Position numbers and translations under genes: made by a program. A DNA stretch of 64,000 nt from Plasmodiophora brassicae (taxonomy: Eukaryota; Endomyxa; Phytomyxea; Plasmodiophorida; Plasmodiophoridae): contig JASFAU010000008.1 in NCBI GenBank assembly GCA_039704465.1, positions 1 to 64,000 of the forward strand, written 5' to 3'. The first letter of the stretch is position 1; the number at the start of each line of letters is the position of its first letter. Below the pieces are notes generated by a model. That model ran no database searches. It worked only from the letters and a program-made list of their open reading frames with translations, and had not been told where the DNA came from. Below are positions 11,091-21,597 of the stretch, one piece after another.

Positions 11091-12580
11091 ATGGATGTGG
11101 ACCCGATGTCGAGCGACGACGACAGCGACGCACCGTCCCAGGACACGAGCGACGTTTGCGAGTCGTCCTCCAGGTCGTCGGAGTACAGGGTGATTTGGGC
11201 TAGAAGGTATTGCGAGCGGGGTGTAGAGTGAACCCCCGTGGCATTGCAGGCACCCAAGCTTACATGCAAGCGAAAGAGGGTTCAAGTGGCTCTCCTCGCG
11301 AAACGCCCAGCGAAGAAGCGCAGAGAGGTTTGCCAATTGCCCAACGCCGGTACTGTGACGAGGGAGACAGCTAACACGCGTGCAATAACTGCAGGTTCAC
11401 GAACGACCTGCTGCCGACCGTTCGAGCCGCCCCGAACGAAACGTCCACAGCGATCGCGCCCAAGGGTCGGAGCGTCCTGCGCAGGTACGAAACACTATGC
11501 CATTGTCATCGACGCTGCTGAAGTTGACGTTTTCCAGTGTGGTGCTGAGACGTTACTTCCAGCAGGCATATCAAACGTGGATGCGGCCGGCGTCTGCCGG
11601 CAGATCTGCTTCGCAATTGCACCGGTCCATATTCTTCGCTGTTTGCCTGGATGGAACCGCGTATCGGGCGCGGCGCCCTGGGTGGACCTGTACAACCAGG
11701 TGGTGAACCCAGCCCTGGATGCGAACGTGGCGTCGTACGTGCTCGTCGAGCTCATCAGCCGCCTGGGCGACGCCGACCGGGCGACACGGTCGTTTCCTGC
11801 CGGGCATCAGCACGACGCCGACGATTTCGTCCTGGAACTGCTATCGCAGATGGAGGCATACCGTATGGTCGGTTCTGATGGACACGCTATTGTTCGCAGT
11901 CTCGTCGAATTCGTCGAAGACGTAATTGACACATGTGCGACCTGCGCCCATGCCTCGTCGCGCCCGCCTTGTCAGCAGCCCGTCGTGATGCTGCAGGGTT
12001 GCCACCAGCGAGTCAAACTGTCAGCGGTTCTAGTCGGGGAGCAGTCAACAACGATAACAAGGAGATGCACCTCCAAGAGGCCTTGCAAACCTGGTCACGA
12101 TGTCGAGCACCGGTCAACGACCTTCCGGCACATGGCCAGCATGCCCAGGCCCGGATCACTGTTGATTGTTCGACAGGATCCAATGGAGATCGTCCAGGAA
12201 TCCGGCCCTGATGGAGCGCAGATCAGCATGGCGCGTCGTAGGACCACTGTGGTAGGTGCAGGACATCAAACGATGATGATGGGAGGATCTCTTGGATATC
12301 TGATATCTCCTCTGTGCAGGACGTGGTGCCAGAATTGGGATTACAGGTCGGCAGTGCTTTCTTCGACCTCGTTGGCCTGGTCGATTATCAGGGTGGTGAC
12401 ACCCAGTTGGCTGGGCACGATCAAGGGCATTACATATCGTGGGTTAAGCAACCCGGCGGTGCCTGGGCCTTCTGCGACACCAGTCGCCTAGTGCGGTATG
12501 GAGAGTCCCAAGTGGCTCGCCTGCTCGACAAGCGCGTCTACAGGCTGCTCTTCTACCGATGCATGGGTATCCGTTTATAA
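11091..12580 (+). CDS. Ubiquitin-specific protease-like (C19), copy B
   Basis: About 453 residues in three exons (11091-11189, 11250-12251, 12320-12580), all phases consistent. The acidic N-terminus (MSSDDDSDAPSQDTSD) is followed by a basic linker (KRKRVQ, KRPAKKRRE) resembling a nuclear localisation signal. The protease core starts with an unusual Cys box, LLPAGISNVDAAGVCRQICF; the presumed catalytic Cys is near residue 145. HDADDFVLELLSQME, the zinc-ribbon pair DTCATC and the His box AGHDQGHYISWVKQ follow, ending with WAFCDTSRLVRY. The usual G-N-T-C of the family is replaced by A-A-G-V-C, so activity or substrate (ubiquitin or another modifier) is uncertain. Intact frame, unlike the gene just upstream. 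Confidence 0.75.
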
Positions 12581-12589
12581 ATTCGCCTT

Positions 12590-13085
12590 TTTCACTTTAC
12601 GCACGGGACGGGTCTGTTTGACATGCAGCATCGCGAGCGTCGATGCTCGATTGCCAATGTCTAAGGGTTGGCATTGCCTGGCGAAACCAGGCATGGCAAA
12701 GTCGTGGAAGGATCTGCCATGGTCGACACGCAGGGACGGGCGTAACGTCGACGAACTCGCCGGGGACGGACGGCGTCCCGCCGTGCACCGATTGCACGGA
12801 ACGCTGCCGGTCGGCACCAGCTGACGCCAGGAAGCCATGCATGGCCGGTGTACACGCGGGACAACTGGTTTTGCTTGTATTGAACGGTCCTGGTTGCCGC
12901 GATACGCCGGCCGGGATGGTGACGATCGTCATCAGAAAGCAGGCGTTCGCGTGGCGACCTGTAGAAATGGACGCTGGGCATCGCTGAACTGCTGGGCAAC
13001 CAGCAGTGTAGGCAGGCGCAGCTGGGATTGCAGACGGTGGCGCTGGCGGCGCCCTTGCTCGCTGTGCCCAACATCGAATGATGGG
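12590..13085 (-). repeat. Dispersed repeat family R, copy 2 (reverse)
   Basis: The reverse complement matches copy 1 (about 6640-6760) and 27950-28060, including CATCCCGGCCGGC and CAATACAAGCA. It lies about 260 bp past the USP-B stop, as copy 1 lies about 270 bp past the USP-A stop, so it belongs to the large inverted duplication. Confidence 0.6.
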
Positions 13086-13189
13086 TCTATGACAGGGACG
13101 CAAACGACCAACCGCAGCGATCGACAGGGGGTAGGCGTCGTCGCCTCAGGCGTGGGGCCAGGTGGCCGCAACCCTGACGATGCGCTACA

Positions 13190-13760
13190 GCTACGGTTGC
13201 CGTCTTCTGTCCATCACATGTCAGAGGCCATGGTCGCTTGTCAGACGCGAAACGACCGACCTGTTCTGGATATAATTCATCCAGGGATACTGAGCGCGTG
13301 GACACACCAGCAGCAGGTTGCATTGCCTTCCCCGGGGATGCGCTTTACACGTGCCAATATAGTCGGCGGCGACGTCGGCGTGGACCTGTCGTCGGGGATA
13401 CGCGACATGCGATAGCCCCAGGTGTGGAGCAGGTGGTCGGACCGCCTGGCACCGCCCGGCATCGACGGCTGCCGTCTCCTGTCCAGCACATGTCTCAGCC
13501 CATGGTTGCTTGTCATACGCGATACTACTTACCTGTTCTGAATACAATTCATCATCCAGAGGTACGGAGCCGCAGCAGGTTGCGTTGCCTTCGTTGGGGA
13601 CGCCATGGCCCGTGACGATATGGTCGGCGGAGACGGCGGCGGGGACGCAAGCAGGTCAGGCAGGCACGACATGTCGTCGGCGACCCGCGATGTGCGACGG
13701 CGAAGAACACCCGTTGAACCGTGTACGGCGATGTCGTGGACGACGTTGACGACAGGCAGC
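13190..13760. repeat. Diverged repeats of about 270 bp (first cluster)
   Basis: Two copies starting near 13200 and 13471 share TGTCCAGCACATGTC..AGCCCATGG..GCTTGTCA..ACGCGA and then the TCGGCGGCGACGTCGGCG type motif. Related copies are near 14910, 15365 and 15612. No coding potential is supported on either strand. Confidence 0.55.
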
Positions 13761-13949
13761 GTAGCCGGGTCGTCGGCGACGACGACGACGCAACTACGGA
13801 GTGGTGCGCCCTGCTGGACTTTCGCCGAGGCCAGCCTTCATTGGAAATCCATATACCGACATGGGACTAGATCAGTAGTTACGAACTCGACCAGGACCAT
13901 GCCCTCGTTTAATGTCGAGTACCTTCTCTCCGAAGAACCGCGAAGAGAA

Positions 13950-14520
13950 ATTCGGCACTCTCCACCCTTTGCGGTCAGCGGGTCCCACACATCCGACTGT
14001 ATTGTTCCTCGGTTACGTTCCCTTTACGTTTGTCGGGAACTCGTAAACGTTTGACCCCTGCATCTTGCTGAAATTGTTAAAATGTGTTAACGCTCCCGGT
14101 TACGACGAGGAGCAATTCGGCACTCTCTCCTCGTCGCGGACAGCGGGCCACACACCTCCGAGTGTATTGTTCCTCGGTTACCTTCCCTTTAGGTTTGTCT
14201 TATTGTCGTAAACTTGTAAAGGGATGGCCTCTGCACCGTACTGAAATTCTTAAAGTGTGTTAACGCTCCCGGTTACGACGAAGGGCAATTCGGCACTGTC
14301 TCCCCGTTGCGGATAGCGGGTCTGAGACATCCGATCAAAAGTATTGTTCATTGGCTACGTTCCCCTTCGGATGGTCTTATTGTCATCAGCTCGTAAATGG
14401 ATGGCACCTGCACCTTACTGAAATACTGAAAATGTATTAACGCCCGCTTACGACGGCACCCTCCGCCCGTTGCGGGCAGCGGGTCTCACACATGCGAATG
14501 TACTGTTCCTTGGTTACGCT
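13950..14520. repeat. Tandem repeat, 163-173-bp unit, about 3.5 copies
   Basis: Successive units begin with CGGCACTCTC..GCGG..AGCGGGTC at 13953, 14118, 14291 and 14454, and contain TGTATTGTTCCTCGGTTACG and TTAACGCTCCCGGTTACGAC. Copies are about 80-85% alike. This is AT-richer than its surroundings and non-coding. Confidence 0.75.
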
Positions 14521-14790
14521 CTTCACGTGTGGGTGTACGCGCATGTCAACATGTTCAGCGTGTATTGAACGGCCCCGATTATCGGGATATAGCGTCGAGG
14601 ATGCTGCACGATCGTTGTCGAAAGTCAGGTGTCCGCGAGGCTTCCGGCAGCAACGGGCGCTGGGCACCGCTACCCTGCTGGGCAACCAGCAGAGTTGGCA
14701 GAGGCAGCCGACCAGGCAGATGGGGGGCCGGCGACGCATTTGCACCAGTGCCCGTCATCGCAGGATGGTTCAGGGTAGACGACGAATTGC
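14520..14790 (-). repeat. Dispersed repeat family R, copy 3 (reverse)
   Basis: Shares ACGCGCATGTCAA..TGTATTGAACGG and GCTGGGCAACCAGCAG with 12840-13020, and in reverse with 27950-28060. It begins where the 170-bp tandem array stops. Confidence 0.5.
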
Positions 14791-14879
14791 AGCCAGCGAC
14801 TAGGGAGGGGCAGGCGACCGCCTCAGGTGTGGACCAGAATGACGATTTGGCAGAACCACGCCTGCTTGAAGGCTCCCAT

Positions 14880-15760
14880 GATGGACAAGCGACGTCCCGC
14901 GACAGCTGGCGTGTCCTGTCCATCACATGTCAGAGGCCAAGGTCGCATCGCATCAGCCGACAAACCATACCTGTACTGGAGCCGCTCCCAGAGATACTGG
15001 GCGCGCTGACGGAAGATCACCACGTTCCGTTGTTCTTGTAGAGGATGCGTTGGCCCGATCGCGGCGACGTCGGCGCGGACGCAAGCACGGCAGGGAGCCG
15101 TAACAGGGCGTCGACAACATGGGACATCTTGGCAACGACACGCCCCTGGCCAGGAGATGCACAGGAGCCCGGCAGGCCCCCTTTGGTCGCGTCGCAGGTG
15201 ATCCCGTTGGTCCGTGTCGGTGCTCGGCGGCGACTTCGACGCGGACGTAAGCACGGCAGGCAGGCACGTCTGGGACCCGCAGCCTGCTGAGGCGAGCGTA
15301 GACGCATATCGCAATGTAGTGGGCGGCATTGACGACCGGCAGTGTCGTACTGGCGACGGCAGGTATGTCCTGTGCAGAACGTGTGAGGCCGTGATCCTTT
15401 GCATTAGACAACGGTCCGTACCGGAGCATGGCGCCGCCCAGACGTGTTGGGCGCGTTGGCATACGTCCAGTGGTGTGCATCGATGACGTCGCAGTCGATC
15501 GCAGGTACAGCGAGCAGGCGCCTCGGGACATCGAAGATTCGAGATACGCGAGGACGAACACAACGCAGGCAGGCAGGCACCAGGTCGTCGGCGACACGCG
15601 AGGTGCGAGTCCTGTGCAGAACGTGTGAGGACCTGGTCCTTTGCATTAGGCGACAATCCGTACCAGTGCATGGCGTTCGCCCAGAAGTGTTCGGCGCGTC
15701 TGCAGACATCCTGCAGGATGCATCGACGATGTCGCAACAGTCGCTGGTACGGCGATCAGG
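14880..15760. repeat. Diverged repeats, second cluster
   Basis: Copies near 14910, 15365 and 15612 relate to those at 13200-13760. The segment 15154-15330 is an almost exact direct copy of 8727-8912. CCTGTGCAGAACGTGTGAGG..CCTTTGCATTAG occurs twice, 247 bp apart. No supported gene. Confidence 0.55.
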
Positions 15761-15849
15761 CGCCTCGGGACTTCGAGGACTTGCGACATGCGATGCCGAA
15801 CACAGCGCAGGCAGGCAGGCACCGCTCGACGCGCAGACAGGGAGGTCGG

Positions 15850-16420
15850 CGACGACCCTGTCTGGTCAGCCAGCCACCGGCGCATGGTGAAGGGCAGGGG
15901 CGCGGCATGCCAAGTCGTAGCAATCGTCGGACGACGAGTGCGTCACCAGGCCTGCGCGACGTTGTACCCATCCCGCTTCGACGGCAGGCGACGGCAGACC
16001 TGTGACGTCGAGCGTGTCAGAAGGCCTGCGTGACTGTGCAGCAGGCGATGACTTGTACCTATCGTCAAGGTGCAGTACGATCTCGCAGACGTGTCGGAAA
16101 CGTCGCCTGGCGTCCAGCAGGCCGTATTGAGGTCGTAGCGGTCGCGTTGACCCGTGCCTCTGTTCGGCGGCGGCGACGTCGGCGCGAGCGGACAGGGCAG
16201 GCCGGCGCATCTGGGTCTGGACCACTTGTGCCGTACGGTGCCGACCGGGCGGCAGTGTACGATATCGCAGTACGCGGCGTTGGCGGCAGCGTCGTCGGGT
16301 CGTCTGCCGTGCTGACGACGCCCACCACGGAGATGGCACCTGCTCGGCACGGTCCCATAAATGGCAGTTCGCCGATGACGCTTGGAAAGCAGCCTCCGCA
16401 ATCCGCAGACACGCGTGCGC
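15850..16420 (-). repeat. Dispersed repeat, reverse match to 6180-6440
   Basis: The reverse complement of 15950-16150 aligns with 6237-6440 (GCCTGCTGGACGCCAGGCGA, CTGCTGCACAGTCACGCAGG, CCGTCGCCTGC). This is the outermost recognisable inverted pair around the two USP genes. Confidence 0.6.
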
Positions 16421-16624
16421 CCCGGAATCGGGCATCCAGCCATGCGCCTATTTTTGGTGCGGATTTCTTCTTGCTTCATGCGTTGTCACCTGTCAAACGG
16501 GTCATACGCGGCGCAGTGCGCACCATCACCTGCTCGAGGCGACCGGTCATCGTCCGTCGGCCGTCGACCTGGCGTTGCACCTGCGACGTCTGGCGTTGCT
16601 ACGCTCGTTTTCATTTATAAACCA

Positions 16625-19600
16625 TCAATAAACCACCAAACTTCGCAACTGCCTGATCTCCGCAGGAATCGACTGCAGCTTATTGTAGAACAAGACCCTA
16701 TCAGTATCGGTTCAGTGACAACAAACGGTGTCATACAATGTGGACAGTACTCACAGCTTCTTCAACGATTTCAACTGCCCGATCGCAGCAGGAATCGACT
16801 GCAGCTGATTATGACCCAAGTCCCTAGCAGTGTTGGTTCAGTGACGACAACGGTACCACACAATGTGGGCAATGCTCACAGAAACTGCAACGACCTCAAC
16901 TGCCCGATCTCCGGAGGAATCGACTGAAGGTGATTATGACCCAAATCCCTATCGTATCGGTTCAGTGACCACAAACAGTATCCCACAACATGGGCAACTC
17001 ACAGCTTCTTCAACGACTTCAACTGCCCGATCTCAGCAGGAATCGACTGCAGATTAATATTACGCATGAACCTACCAGCATCGGTTCAGTGACCAAACAC
17101 GGTACCACACAATGTGGGCAACAATCACAGCTCCTGCAACGACGTCAACTGCCCAATCTCCGCAAAAATCGACTGCAGCTGATTCTCACCCAGGTCCCTA
17201 TCGGTATTCGTTCAGCGACCACAAACAGTATTACACAATGTGGGCAATACTCACAGCTTCTTCAACGACGTTAACTGAAACATCTCCACAGGAACGTAGT
17301 ACAGAGTGTTGTTATACACGCTCCTATCAGCATCGGTTCAGTGAACAGAAACGGTATCACACAATATGGGCAATACTCACAGCTCTTGCAACGACGTCAA
17401 TTGCCCGATCTCCGTAGGAATCGATTGCAGCATATTGTGAAACAAGTCCCTATCGGTACCGGTTCAGTGACCACAAACGGTACCACACAATGTTGGCAAT
17501 ATTCACAGCTTTTTCAATGACGTCAACTGCCCAATTTCCGCAGGAATCGACTGCAGCTTATTGTCAAACAAGCTCCTATCAGTATCGTTTCAGTGGCCAG
17601 AAACGGTATCACACAACGTGGGCAATACACACAGCTCCAGCAACGACGTCAACCGCCCGATCTCCGCCGGAATTGACTGCAGCTCATTGTGGAACAAGAT
17701 CCTATCAGCATCCGTTCAGTGCCCAAAAACGGTATCACACAATGTGGGCAATACTCACAGCTCCTGCAAAGACGTCAACTGCCCGATCTCCGCAGGGATT
17801 GACTGCAGCTCATTGTCAAACAAGCTCCTATCAGTAACGGTTCAGTGATCACAGACGGTATCATACACAGCACTTACAGCTTCTTCAGCAACGTCAACTG
17901 CCCGATCTCCGCCGGAATTGACTGCAGCTCATTGTGGTACAAGACCCTATCAGCATCCGTTCAGTGACCAAAAACGGTACAACACAATGCAATACTCACA
18001 GCTCCTGCAACGACGCCAACTGCCCGATCTCCGCAGGAATCCACTGCAGCATATTGTCATACAAGCTCCTATCAGTGTCGTTTCAGTGACCACAAACGGT
18101 ATCACACAATGCGAGCAATACTCACAGCTTCTTCAACGCAGTCAACCGCCTGATCTCCGCAGGAATCGACTGCAGCTGATTCTCACCCACAACCCTATCA
18201 GTATCGGTTCAGTGACCAAAAACGGAACCACACAATGTGGGCAATACATACAGCTCCTGCAACGACGTCAACTGCCCAATCTCCGCAGGCATTGACTGCA
18301 GCTCATTGAGAGACAAGACCCTACCAGCATCGTTTAGTGACCAGAAACCGTACCACACAATGTCGGCAATACTCACAGCTCCTGCAACGACGTCAACTGC
18401 CCGATCTCCGCAGAAATCGATTGCAGCATATTGTCAAACAAGTTCCTATCAGTATCGGTTCAGTGATCACCAACGGTATCAAACAATGAGGGCAATCCTC
18501 ACAGCTTCTTCAATGACGTCAACTTCCCGATCTCCGCAGGAATCGACTGCAGGTTATTGTGATACAATACGCTACCAGCATCGGTTGAGAGACCAGAAAC
18601 GGTACCACATAATGTGGGTAATACTCACAGCTCCTGCAACGACGTCAACTGCCCGATCTCCGCAGGAATCGTCTGCAGCTCATTGTTGGACAAGATTCTA
18701 TCGACAGCGGTTCAGTGACCAGAAAGTGCGTCACACAATATGGCCAATACATACAGCTCTTTCAACGACGTCAACTGCCCGATCTCGTCAGGGATCGACT
18801 GCAGCTTATTGTCATACAAGCTCCTATCAGTGTCGTTTCAGTGACCACGAACGGTATCACACAGCGCGGCCACTATTCACAGCGTCTTCAACAACGTCAA
18901 CTGCCCGATCTCGGCAGGGACCGACTGCAGCTTATTCTTAAACAAGTTCCTATCAGCATCGGTTCACTGAGCAGAAACGGTATCACATAATGCGGCCAAT
19001 ACTCACAGCGTCTTCAACGACGTCAACTGCCCGATCTCCGCAGGAATCGTCTGCAGCTCATTGTTGGACAAGATTCTATCGACAGCGGTTCAGTGACCAG
19101 AAATTGCGTCACACAATATGGCCAATACACACAGCTCTTTCAACGACGTCAACTGCCCGATCTCGTCAGGGATCGACTGCAGCTCATTGTTGGACAAGAT
19201 TCTATCGACAGCGGTTCAGTGACCAGAAATTGCGTCACACAATATGGCCAATACTCACAGCTCCTGCAACGACGTCAACTGCCCGATCTCCGCAGGAATC
19301 GTCTGCAGCTCATTGTTGGACAAGATTCTATCGACAGCGGTTCAGTGACCAGAAATTGCGTCACACAATATGGCCAATACACACAGCTCTTTCAACGACG
19401 TCAACTGCCCGATCTCGTCAGGGATCGACTGCAGCTTATTGTTATCCAAGTACCTATCAGCATCGGTTCAATGACAACAAACGGTATGAGATAATGTGGC
19501 CACTACACACAGCTCTATCAGCGACGTCAACTGCCCGATCTCGGCAGGGATCGACTGCAGCTTATTGTTATCCAAGTACCTATCAGCATCGGTTCAATGA

Positions 19601-20530
19601 CAACAAACGGTATGACATAATGTGGCCACTACACACAGCTCTATCAGCGACGTCAACTGCCCGATCTCGGCAGGGATCGACTGCAGCTTATTGTTATCCA
19701 AGTACCTATCAGCATCGGTTCACTGACCAGAAACGGTATCACATAATGCGGCCAATACTGACAGCGTCTTCAACGACGTTAACTGCCCGATCTCGGCAGG
19801 GATCGACTGCAGCTCCTTGTAAGACAACGACCTATCAGCATCGGTTCACTGACCAGAAACGGTATTACACAATGTGCCCAATACAGACGTACAGGACAGT
19901 CACTAGGGATGTGTCGGCCCCACATTTCACGAGGAATGGCATAATGTCTAGCCATTCCGGAGTCCTGGTAGTGCAAAGTATGTCGTTGACGACAGCGTGA
20001 CAACGCGGATGACTGGCACCCGTACGAAGACGTCCTTGAACGAACATCCGGCACAAGACGTTCATACCATACATGGTTGCGAGACGTCCGAAACTGCCAT
20101 TGTCGGCGAGGAACTTATCAGCAGCGATCACAGCAAATTTCGAAAGGGCAATGCGAGGTACGGCATGAATCCGTACCACCATCTCGTTGAGTGCATCCTT
20201 GTTCCACTGCTTGCTGGCAAGGCGCGTCTTGCGAATATCATCATCGGTTCCGTACTCTAATAATATGATGCGAATGATATCATCCGGTAGGCTGTTCGGT
20301 TGCACGACACCGCTGTACGTGGTGCCCGAAACCCTGTGCGTCCGGTCTTTCCCCGCACGGTGATCGTTCCGTTCGTCATTTACATGGGGCATAGGTGGTT
20401 GCGACAGGGTATCGACTTGTTGAGTACAAAACATCCCGGCATGTCTGTGGGTGGGGGGATGGCCTGATGCTCCGATGACGATGAGGATAGCGCCGCCCGC
20501 CACGGCCGCAATCACTTCGAAACACTTCAT
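16625..20530 (-). CDS. LRR protein 1: signal peptide, F-box-like segment, 26 one-exon LRRs
   Basis: Exon 1 (from 20530 to about 19884) encodes a hydrophobic N-terminus (MKCFEVIAAVAGGAILIVIG), a low-complexity linker, and an F-box-like or ankyrin-like helical segment (LPDDIIRIILLEYGTDDDIR..LASKQWN; later WLDIMPFLVKCGADTSL). It ends in phase 2 and splices to 26 successive exons of 69 nt. Each encodes one 23-residue LRR of consensus L-x-L-x-N-N-K-L-Q-S-I-P-A-E-I-G-Q-L-T-S-L-x-x. Introns are about 57 nt (typically GTGAGTATTG..CTGATAG). Even diverged units such as the one near 17290 keep frame and splice sites. The last exon ends with TGA at 16625-16627. LRR solenoids bind proteins; the N-terminus suggests entry into the secretory pathway, which conflicts with a cytosolic F-box role. 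Expression and exact isoforms are unknown. Confidence 0.75.
16628..19884 (-). repeat. LRR exon-intron array 1, 126-bp unit, 26 copies
   Basis: The motif GACTGCAG or a close variant (plus-strand view of the codons L-Q-S) recurs about every 126 bp from 16660 to 19803; I counted 26. Each unit contains a 69-nt exon and an intron of about 57 nt. The block from about 18990 to 19790 is nearly identical between copies; those before about 17500 are more diverged. Homogenisation therefore seems strongest toward the 5' side of the gene. Confidence 0.9.
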
Positions 20531-20790
20531 CCCGTCCGCGATCCGTTGTAATGAGGTGCGCGAAGCTGACCGCTCCCGGAGTCCGTACTATTTCTGTCCT
20601 GATCGAGCGGTTGCAGGTACGTACCGTCGAATTAGAAAATTAGATCAAGCGTAGCCTTTCGCCTGGACGAGACGTCGCCGCTGATTAATCGTTAGACGGG
20701 CAACTGTGGGATCAATCGGAACGAATAGTCTGCCTTCTGTCCAGCTGATGTAGGTTTCCGGCGATTGAAGTCTTGGGAGACGCGCCGGTC
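20531..20790 (-). promoter_or_regulatory. 5' region conserved with the second LRR gene
   Basis: About 260 bp upstream of the LRR1 start match 27105-27325 upstream of LRR2 at high identity, including AATTAGAAAATTAGATCAAG, GTAGCCTTTCGCCTGGACGA and CGCCGCTGATTAATCGTTAG. The promoter and 5' UTR were therefore duplicated with the gene and kept. No specific operator can be named. Confidence 0.55.
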
Positions 20791-20886
20791 GCTGTTACAC
20801 CCGTCACAGGCGACAGTGGACAGGGCGCTGCAATTTGCGTTTCGCGTGACGCTCAACGGGCTCGTGGTCGTCGGTCCGCCGACGCG

Positions 20887-21120
20887 ATGATCGACGATGA
20901 TAACGACCGGGCCTGGTCGCCGATCTTGTTGCAGCGGCCCCGGCGGGGCGCTTACTGGAACGGCGCCCGGCGCCGGCACGTGGTCGCGATCCTTGCCGGC
21001 ATGACGCTGGTCACGCTGCTGCTCCTCGCCCGACCCAGCCGGGTCGTAGCGCCCGCCGGCAACGATGAGGCCGAAATGGTGCAGGCGTACGACAGTGAGG
21101 GCGGCCAGTCGTTCACCTGA
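20887..21120 (+). CDS. Small single-pass membrane protein, unknown
   Basis: 77 residues: a charged N-terminal part (MIDDDNDRAWSPILLQRPRR), one strongly hydrophobic helix (HVVAILAGMTLVTLLLLA, about residues 32-49) after a basic RRR, then an acidic tail. The codon bias is typical of the real genes here. It could be the first exon of a longer gene or the start of a decayed one, since transposon relics follow at once. Family not recognised. Confidence 0.35.
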   Translation: MIDDDNDRAWSPILLQRPRRGAYWNGARRRHVVAILAGMTLVTLLLLARPSRVVAPAGNDEAEMVQAYDSEGGQSFT

Positions 21121-21597
21121 CTGGCAGAGCGTTGCAGGCGGATCAGCGGCCGCCCAGGTTCGTCACGCTGCCCGAGCTGAAATCGTTGCCGTACTGCACG
21201 TGCCATGCACGCCTCCTGTCAGTGGTACAGACAGGAATCTGGATCAGGTGGCCTGGACCCGCTAAATGAGACGATATGGCCCAAGTTCGCGGTGCCGCCG
21301 TCGCAGCCGTCGTCGGACTGCAGGTCGTCATCGGCCAGCGCCCCCGACGTCCAGCCCGAAGGCGCGGAGCCGTCGCACCGCCGCGAGTCGTCACCCAACG
21401 GGGCCGCCGGCGACCAGTCGGTCGCGTCCCGTCGGTCACGGCGCCGCAACTCTCTCGAGGGTCTCGGCCCCATGCTCTCCACCGAAACCAGCGCCAGCCG
21501 CCCCGGCACGCGCTCGCGCTCTGCCCTCGGGCAGCCTGTCGGTCCGCAGCAGCGGCCGACAGGGGCGCAGTCGACCCGTTCACGTTCCGTGCTGCGA

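Noticed and set aside
16640..19880. Regularly spaced repeats resembling a CRISPR array
   Set aside because: The whole 126-bp unit is conserved, not a short repeat with unique spacers, and it encodes LRRs in a eukaryotic gene.
18990..20000. 336-codon plus-strand open frame through the LRR array
   Set aside because: The unit is 126 bp, a multiple of three, so a stop-free antisense frame repeats along the array. The sense strand has LRR exons and splice sites.
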